Origin: Asaia platycodi JCM 25414
GTDB taxonomy: Bacteria > Pseudomonadota > Alphaproteobacteria > Acetobacterales > Acetobacteraceae
Direction of reading: 5' to 3'
DNA: 64,000 bases
Assembly: GCF_000614545.1 (NCBI RefSeq)
Contig: NZ_BAKW01000004.1
Location: 124,001 to 188,000, forward strand
Shown here: one piece after another, positions 57,687 through 64,000 of the stretch
Numbering within the stretch: position 1 is the first letter of the stretch
How the letters are laid out: the number at the start of each line of letters is the position of its first letter
Translations under genes and position numbers: made by a program
Notes under the pieces: generated by a model
Told to the model about the DNA's origin: nothing
Databases searched by the model: none
Seen by the model: only the letters and a program-made list of their open reading frames with translations

Positions 57687-59111
57687 ATGGCCATTGTCAC
57701 GATCGTTGGGAGCTCAGGCACTGCAATCCACGTTACTGTCACTGGTGGCAAGGCGCAGGATCTGGCGGAAGTCTATGCCCAGCAGATGTCAGATGCCTAT
57801 GCGCGCGACAATCTTACGACGGTGCTTCTCTCGCCAGGCGTGCCATCCGAACACGATGCCAATGGTCAGATCTATGGTGGTTTTGTCACGACAGGCGGCA
57901 GCTACTCACCTACTGGCACCTATGATTTCCTCGGTGCGGGCGCCCTGAACGCCACACCTGGCATAAACACGACTTTGAGTGACCGCGTTACGATTGACGG
58001 ATCGGGCGTCACGTCGACAGGCATTCTCTCCGTTCTGGGCGGAAGCACCGCCGGGCTGACCTACGAGGCGGGCGCCAGCAATGGCAGCTTTCTGGCAACA
58101 AGCGGCGACAATTTTTTCAATGGTGGCACCCAGAGCGCAAGCTGGACCATTCTCACAGCTGAAGGGAACGATACCGTTCTTGCCACGAATGGCACCAACA
58201 CGATCAACGCTGGTGCGGGAAACAATGTCATCACGCTGCAGAAGGGCATTAATACCGTAATTTCGGAAGGGCAGGATACGATCACGGGTGTTGAGGGTGG
58301 CAGCAACACGATCACACTAGTTGCCGGCAAGTCGGTTGTGTCGCTTGGCAGCGGATCACTGGTGAATGACAATGCAACGATCGGTAGCCTGATAACCGTT
58401 GGCGACAACAGCACGGTGCAGGCAGGCCAAGGTTCGACTGTCATCTTCTCGGGCGCCAACGGCACGTTATCGGGCGCTCAGAACGACACGGTCTCCGCGC
58501 TGGGAAATCTGTCCGTGCTCTATGGCAGCAACCAGACGATCAGCGTCTCGGGCTCGCTGCAATTCATTGCAGGCACAGGCAATACCCATATTTCAGCCGC
58601 TCAGAGCACGCTCTGGGGGGCAAACGACCTCTCGGCGACAGTTACTGCTGGGAACTCCGCTCTATGGACCGGTAATCAGCTGGGTTCGAGCAGTAACGAG
58701 CTGATCGATGCGTCGTCGTCGCAAGGTACGTTCGACGCCTGGACCGGTGCTGGCAACCAGACCGTTATCGGCGGGCAGGCCACCAACCATTTTGTTTTCG
58801 GCACCGAATATAACGGAAACTCGGATGCCAGCTACGCGACAGTTACAGGCGGCAGCGGAGCAGCCAACACATTCGGTGTTCTCGCTGGCCACACAGCGGG
58901 TGATATCACGATCACAGATTTCGCCGCAGCCAGCGGAAACAAGTTCTTCATGTACAATTATAAGCCCGAAGATGCCGGGGCAGCCGTCAAGAGCCTGCTT
59001 GCAACCGCAACGGTTCAGGGCGGCAACACGGCGATCATGCTGGATAACAACATGAAAGTTACTTTCCTGGGCGTGACCGATCTGAACTCGTCCAATATCG
59101 TCATCAGCTAA
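57687..59111 (+). CDS. Secreted beta-repeat protein, RTX/adhesin-like
   Basis: This 474-residue, cysteine-free protein is rich in Gly, Ser, Thr, Asn and Ala. The middle (about 100-400) is made of short beta-repeat-like units such as NGTNTINAGAGNNVITLQKGINTVISEGQDTITGVEGG and GDNSTVQAGQGSTVIFSGANG. It lacks a Sec signal peptide. The C-terminus TVQGGNTAIMLDNNMKVTFLGVTDLNSSNIVIS, with small and hydrophobic end residues, looks like an uncleaved type I secretion signal. The canonical nonapeptide GGxGxDxUx is not strict. No T1SS genes are nearby. Surface or matrix protein is the best guess. Confidence 0.7.
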   Translation: MAIVTIVGSSGTAIHVTVTGGKAQDLAEVYAQQMSDAYARDNLTTVLLSPGVPSEHDANGQIYGGFVTTGGSYSPTGTYDFLGAGALNATPGINTTLSDRVTIDGSGVTSTGILSVLGGSTAGLTYEAGASNGSFLATSGDNFFNGGTQSASWTILTAEGNDTVLATNGTNTINAGAGNNVITLQKGINTVISEGQDTITGVEGGSNTITLVAGKSVVSLGSGSLVNDNATIGSLITVGDNSTVQAGQGSTVIFSGANGTLSGAQNDTVSALGNLSVLYGSNQTISVSGSLQFIAGTGNTHISAAQSTLWGANDLSATVTAGNSALWTGNQLGSSSNELIDASSSQGTFDAWTGAGNQTVIGGQATNHFVFGTEYNGNSDASYATVTGGSGAANTFGVLAGHTAGDITITDFAAASGNKFFMYNYKPEDAGAAVKSLLATATVQGGNTAIMLDNNMKVTFLGVTDLNSSNIVIS

Positions 59112-59120
59112 AACCGTATC

Positions 59121-59145
59121 CGACCTGCACCATTGTGACAGGTCG
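59121..59145. terminator. Weak hairpin after the secreted repeat protein
   Basis: CGACCTG (59121-59127) and CAGGTCG (59139-59145) form a 7-bp stem with an 11-nt loop 9 nt after the stop and 11 nt before the convergent reductase end. No T-tract. Confidence 0.4.
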
Positions 59146-59156
59146 AAGCGGGCTGC

Positions 59157-60202
<1,046 letters not shown>

Positions 60203-61302
60203 TCAGGCGTGAGTATCGCTGCCAGGTCGGCGCAAGAGTCGCGTGAGATATCCCATCATCATGGTCTCGTCCGCAGAGAGCGCATGGGCGCCTGCCTCGC
60301 CTTCAAGCAGAGTCTCTGCCTTGCGTGCGAAAGCTTCGCGCAGACTACCATCGAGATAGCCGGTCAGGATCTGCGGGTGAATGTAGCATTTACGGCAGAC
60401 CGAGGGCGTATTGCCGAGCTGCGCTGCCACCTGCTCGATCGTCCGCAACACGTTCTTCTTGGCCCGCGCTTGGTGTCGCTCTGCGCCAGGCTCGATAATG
60501 TGAGGGCAGCAAGATGGGTGGCGGCCCAGGTTCGAAAATCCTTCGCGGTGATATCTTCGCCGGTGATTTCCTGCAGATAGGCATTCACGTCATGGGAGTG
60601 GATGTCATGTCGCTCCCCTTCGTCATCGAGATACTGAAAAAGCTTCTGCCCCGGCAGATCCTGCAATCGTGCGAGCACGCGAACGAGACGCGGATCCTTG
60701 ACCTCAAGATGCGCTTCGATTCCGTGCTTGCCTTTAAAGTCGAGTGCGATCTGGCCGCCCTTCAGCTTCACATGGCGATGCCTCAACGTCGTCAACCCGA
60801 AGCTGCGGTTCTCTCTGGCATAACTTTCATTACCGATGCGCGCCATGGTGCGCTCCATCAGCCGAACCACCGCTGCCAGTACACGCCTGCGGTCGAGCTG
60901 GGGATGGCGCAGATCCTGATCCACCCGATGACGGATTTCGGGCAGTTTTTCGCCAAAGACGAGCATACGCGCGAATTTGTCTTCATCACGCACGAGGCGC
61001 CAGCGCGGATGGTAGCGATATTGCAGTCGACCGCGCTTGTCCTTGCCAACTGCCTGAAGATGCCCTCGTGGATTGGCGCAGATCCAAACATCGCCATAGG
61101 CCGGTGGGATGGCGAGGGATTTGATACGCTTGAGCACCGCTTCATCCGTAATGCGCTCGCCCTGCGTATCGCGATAGAAAAAGCCCCGTCCTGCACGATG
61201 GCGCGTAACACCGGGTCTGCTGCGATCTACATAAACGAGCCGCGCCGCCTTCGCATGATCGCGGGCTTCCTGCTCGGCATTACGGGTCGTGTCTTCACTC
61301 AT
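60203..61302 (-). CDS. DNA topoisomerase IB, poxvirus-like (one-base frameshift)
   Basis: This bacterial type IB topoisomerase is about 366 residues after repair. The N-terminal domain has GRGFFYRDTQGERITDEAVLKRIKSLAIPPAYGDVWICANPRGHLQAVGKDKRGRLQYRYHPRWR. The catalytic core has RIGNESYARENRSFGLTTLRHRHV and KDFRTWAATHLAAL. The nucleophile Tyr lies in PSVCRKCYIHPQIL, in the next frame after one missing base near 60463 (restoring KRGAKKNVLRTIEQVA). It relaxes supercoils through a 3'-phosphotyrosine. It follows ahpF on the same strand with a 73-nt gap. Confidence 0.93.
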
Positions 61303-61305
61303 GAG

Positions 61306-61335
61306 GCGCTCTCCCAGTTGGGAGGGGGAGAGCGC
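61306..61335. terminator. Strong hairpin between ahpF and topoisomerase gene
   Basis: GCGCTCTCCC (61306-61315) and GGGAGAGCGC (61326-61335) form a perfect 10-bp stem with a 10-nt loop, beginning 4 nt before the topoisomerase start codon. It could attenuate read-through from ahpF or mask the ribosome-binding site. No T-tract. Confidence 0.45.
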
Positions 61336-61375
61336 GGGAGAGAGCCGTTGGTTGCACCCCCTTCCCCGGCAAGAT

Positions 61376-62932
61376 TCAGTTGCCGGGCAGCCGGATCAGA
61401 TAATCGAAAGCTGAAAGCGCACTTTTGGCCCCCTCGCTACAGCGATCACGATCTGCTTGTACGGTGTCGTCGTCGCATCGCCCGCAGCAAACACACCCGG
61501 CACAGAGGTGGCGCCATGATCATCCACCCTGATCTCACCGAAATCGTTCAATGCCAGCGTGTTGCGCAGCCATTCCGTGTTGGGCAACAGGCCGATCTGA
61601 ACGAAAACACCTTCGAGGTCGATATGATGATCCTTGCCGTCTCCACCGCGATAGGTCAGGCCGTTCACCTTGGTGCCATCGCCTTCAATCGTCGACGTCA
61701 GGGCCTCGGTCAGCACGGTGACGTTGGGCAGCTCAGCAGCTTGTCCTGAAGCACCTTGTCCGCCTTCAGCTTCGAGCTGCGCTGAAGCAACGTGACATGG
61801 CCAACAATACCGGCCAGATCTATCGCCGCCTCGACACCGCTATTGCCACCACCGGCAACCGCGACGCGCTTGCCTTATAGAACGGGCCGTCGCAATGCGG
61901 GCAATAGGCTACACCCTTTGTGCGATATTGCTCCTCACCCGGCACGCCGAGCTGGCGCCAATGGGCACCCGTCGCAAGAATGACGGTGCGGCTATGCAGG
62001 ATCGCCCCGCTTTCGAGCGCAACACCATGCAGCCCACCGGGCTTGGGGGTAGGGAATAATTCCTTGGCGCGCTGGCCGGAAATGATCTCGACGTCGTAAG
62101 AGCGCACATGCGCCTCGAGCTGGGCTGAGAGCTTCGGCCCTTCAGTCTCCTTGATGGAGATGAAATTCTCGATTCCCGCCGTGTCCATGACCTGTCCGCC
62201 GAAACGGTCAGCAACCAAAGCCGTGCGCAGTCCCTTACGCGCTGCATAGATCGCAGCAGAAGCACCCGCTGGACCACTACCGATAATCAACACGTCAAAA
62301 GCAGGCATGTCTTTCAGACGCTCGGCAGCACGACGCGGCGCATCGTCATCAAGCTTGGCCAGAATCTGTTCGACATCCATCCGGCCCGAGCCGAAGACCA
62401 CGCCATTCAGATAAACCTGCGGCACGGTCATGATGTTCTTGGAGGCGACTTCTTCCTGAAAAAGCGCGCCATCGATGGTCGTCACCTGAATCGCCGGGTT
62501 GATAACGCTCATGGCGTTCAACGCCTGCACCACGTCAGGACAGTTCTGGCAGGAAAGCGAGACGAAAATCTCGAAGCGGAAATCCCCCGACAGACCCTGG
62601 ATCTGCGTGGCGATCTCTGGCGATATCTTGGGCGGATGCCCGCCAGCCTGCAGCAAAGCCAGGACGAAGGACGTAAACTCGTGCCCCATGGGAATGGCGG
62701 CGAAGCTCACCCCCTGACGCAGATCGGCCCGGCGGATAACGAACGAAGGCCGACGCTCGCTGACGCCTTCGTCCGAGAAGGACAGTTTTTCGGAAAGGGC
62801 AGCCACTTCCTCCAAGAGGTCGCGCATTTCGCGCGCCTTGTCACTGCTGTCGAGAGAGGCTTCGAGCACGACCGGATGAGCCAGATTGGCCAGATAGGTC
62901 GTGAGCTGTGACTTGATGGCGTCCTGCAACAT
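61376..62932 (-). CDS. ahpF: Alkyl hydroperoxide reductase subunit F (three frame breaks)
   Basis: AhpF is about 519 residues after repair. It reduces AhpC using NAD(P)H. The N-terminal tandem thioredoxin fold has the CxxC SCQNCPD. The flavoprotein part has [20 protein letters not shown] and the second redox CxxC in [13 protein letters not shown]. Breaks near 61875, 61728 and 61428 each fit one missing base, restoring [36 protein letters not shown] and [18 protein letters not shown]. The start at 62932 ([10 protein letters not shown]) matches the E. coli length of 521. Paired with ahpC upstream. Confidence 0.95.
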
Positions 62933-62989
62933 CAGGTTTATCCTGCTCTTTTCCGAAAAACTGCGCGGCTGAAACACGCTGATGGGTGT

Positions 62990-63012
62990 GACCCGGCGCT
63001 CTGCGCCGGGTC
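62990..63012 (-). promoter_or_regulatory. Perfect hairpin between ahpC and ahpF
   Basis: GACCCGGCGC and GCGCCGGGTC form a perfect 10-bp stem around a 3-nt loop, 10 nt past the ahpC stop. Without a T-tract it is more likely an mRNA-stabilising or attenuating element that lets ahpC exceed ahpF than a full terminator. Confidence 0.6.
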
Positions 63013-63021
63013 ATGGCGACC

Positions 63022-63584
63022 TCAGATCTTGCCGATCAGGTCGAGCGACGGAGAAAGCGTGGCTTCGCCTTCTTTCCACTTCGCGGGGCAGACTTCGCCC
63101 GGATGCGAGGCAACATACTGCGCAGCACGGATCTTCTCGATCAGCTCTGCGGCCGAACGGCCAACGCCACCGGAGGTCACTTCGATGTACTGGATCTTGC
63201 CTTCCGGATCGATGAGGAAGGTGCCGCGGTCGGCCATGCCTGCTTCTTCGATCATGACGTCGAAGTTACGGCTGATGGTGCCCGTCGGGTCAGCCAGCAT
63301 GACATACTTGATCTTGCCGATAGCCGGCGACGTGTCGTGCCATGCTTTGTGCGTGAAATGCTTGTCGGTCGAAACCGAATAGATCTCGACGCCAAGCTTC
63401 TTGAAGGTTTCGTAGTTCTCGGCGAGGTCTTCAAGCTCAGTCGGGCAGACGAAGGTAAAGTCCGCCGGATAAAAGAAGAAAACGGACCACTTTCCCTTGA
63501 CGTCGGCGTCTGACACCTTGACGAACTTGCTTCGTGGTAAGCGTCGGTTTCGAAAGGCTTCACTGACGAATTGATGCGTGGCAT
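63022..63584 (-). CDS. ahpC: Alkyl hydroperoxide reductase subunit C (peroxiredoxin; one-base frameshift)
   Basis: This 187-residue 2-Cys peroxiredoxin (after repair) destroys H2O2 and organic peroxides. It begins MPRINSSVKPFETDAYHEAS; one missing T near 63527 joins this to FVKVSDADVKGKWSVFFFYPADFTFVCPTE, with peroxidatic Cys47. The resolving cysteine is in HPGEVCPAKW. Strongly conserved LGVEIYSVSTDKHFTHKAWHD and the C-terminal LSPSLDLIGKI identify the AhpC subclass. It is divergent from an OxyR-like regulator. Confidence 0.96.
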
Positions 63585-63723
63585 GTCATATGCTCCTGGG
63601 TTGCACAGTTCTATTTGCTGACGGGGAGACTGTCCCACGGATACGAACGCTTCTGAAATCGTTTCTGTCAATGGCAGTTATCGGTAAAACCTTTTTCCTC
63701 TGACATAAGGATTGGTCCTATCT
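63585..63723. promoter_or_regulatory. Divergent ahpC / oxyR-like promoter region
   Basis: This 139-bp spacer should carry both promoters and, by analogy with other OxyR-AhpC pairs, an OxyR site. The stretch near 63708-63740 has CTAT/GGTAT elements reminiscent of the ATAG-N7-CTAT OxyR spacing, but the match is too loose to define a site. Confidence 0.3.
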
Positions 63724-64000
63724 ATGGGTATGACCTATATTCCTCTTTCAGGCCTCTCCCTGCGCGATATCGAGTATGTCGTGGCGGTTGACGATCTGCG
63801 CAATTTCTCACGCGCTGCCGAACGCTGCGGCGTCAGCCAGGCAGGGTTGTCGGAGCAGGTACGCAAGCTCGAATTGCTGCTTGACGTTACCCTGTTCGAA
63901 CGGTCGCGCCGTCACGTAGCCCCTACGCCAGACGGCATCCGGCTGATCGCCATGGGTCGGGAGGTGCTCGCCTCGGCCCGCGCCATGATCGAGGCCGCGC
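63724..64000 (+). CDS. oxyR: LysR-family regulator, OxyR-like (partial, runs off the window)
   Basis: The first 92 residues are visible: MGMTYIPLSGLSLRDIEYVVAVDDLRNFSRAAERCGVSQAGLSEQVRKLELLLDVTLFERSRRHVAPTPDG and on to the window end. This is a LysR winged-helix domain with the OxyR-like SLRDIEYVVAV and LFERSRR patterns. Divergence from ahpC strongly suggests OxyR, the peroxide sensor that activates ahpCF. The regulatory cysteines are outside the window, so the name is inferred. ATG at 63730 is an alternative start. Confidence 0.75.
   Translation, partial: MGMTYIPLSGLSLRDIEYVVAVDDLRNFSRAAERCGVSQAGLSEQVRKLELLLDVTLFERSRRHVAPTPDGIRLIAMGREVLASARAMIEAA

Noticed and set aside
63708-63740. OxyR binding site
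   Set aside because: CTAT/GGTAT elements are present but the ATAG-N7-CTAT spacing is not satisfied clearly.

Overview
This is chromosomal DNA of an acetic acid bacterium (Alphaproteobacteria, Acetobacteraceae; Asaia- or Kozakia-like by overall impression, which is inference only). The base composition is about 60% GC. The proteins are alphaproteobacterial: DUF3576, an FzlA-like GST-fold protein, LptE-HolA-LeuS order, PhoU-PhoB overlap. There is also a polar, cysteine-free secreted repeat protein of a kind I associate with this family. No insertion sequence, prophage or CRISPR array was seen.

Layout. 1-2.6 kb: ribosomal block rplK-rplA-rplJ-rplL (minus), running towards rpoB outside the window. 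2.7-11.1 kb: a co-directional two-component system and tripartite RND efflux cluster. 11.2-15.4 kb: rmuC, a small lipoprotein, a DJ-1/PfpI protein, a BaiN-like flavoprotein and an FzlA-like protein. 15.5-17.8 kb: minC-minD-minE and a YidB-like gene. 17.9-21.6 kb: an MRJP/yellow-family protein divergent from a TonB-dependent receptor, followed by a palindromic intergenic element. 21.7-25.6 kb: a peptide/nickel-type ABC importer without a binding protein. 25.7-30.5 kb: holA, lptE, leuS, DUF3576. 30.7-32.8 kb: a large SARP/TolB-like/TPR regulator. 33.1-33.4 kb: tRNA-Arg(CCU) interrupted by a group I intron, the most interesting item here. 34-36.8 kb: a dicarboxylate symporter and an amino acid permease. 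37-43.1 kb: a sugar/polyol catabolic cluster (DhaK, GntR regulator, dehydrogenase, class I aldolase, FGGY kinase) with matching operator candidates. 43.2-44.4 kb: a fructosamine kinase-LMW phosphatase pair. 44.6-51.5 kb: the phosphate locus pstS, phoR, phoB, phoU, pstB, pstA, pstC with a candidate Pho box. 51.5-55.1 kb: two glycosyltransferase genes. 55.1-59.1 kb: MFS exporter, AtzH-like protein, Dps, secreted repeat protein. 59.2-64 kb: aldo/keto reductase, topoisomerase IB, ahpF, ahpC and the start of an oxyR-like regulator.

Data quality. About 24 genes, including essential ones (rplK, leuS, minD), carry one to three single-base indels. Nearly all are one missing base, often in a short homopolymer, and protein similarity resumes at once in the next frame. 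I read these as sequencing or assembly errors, list each gene at its reconstructed full span and give the approximate break position. The intron-bearing tRNA and its flanks show no such defect.
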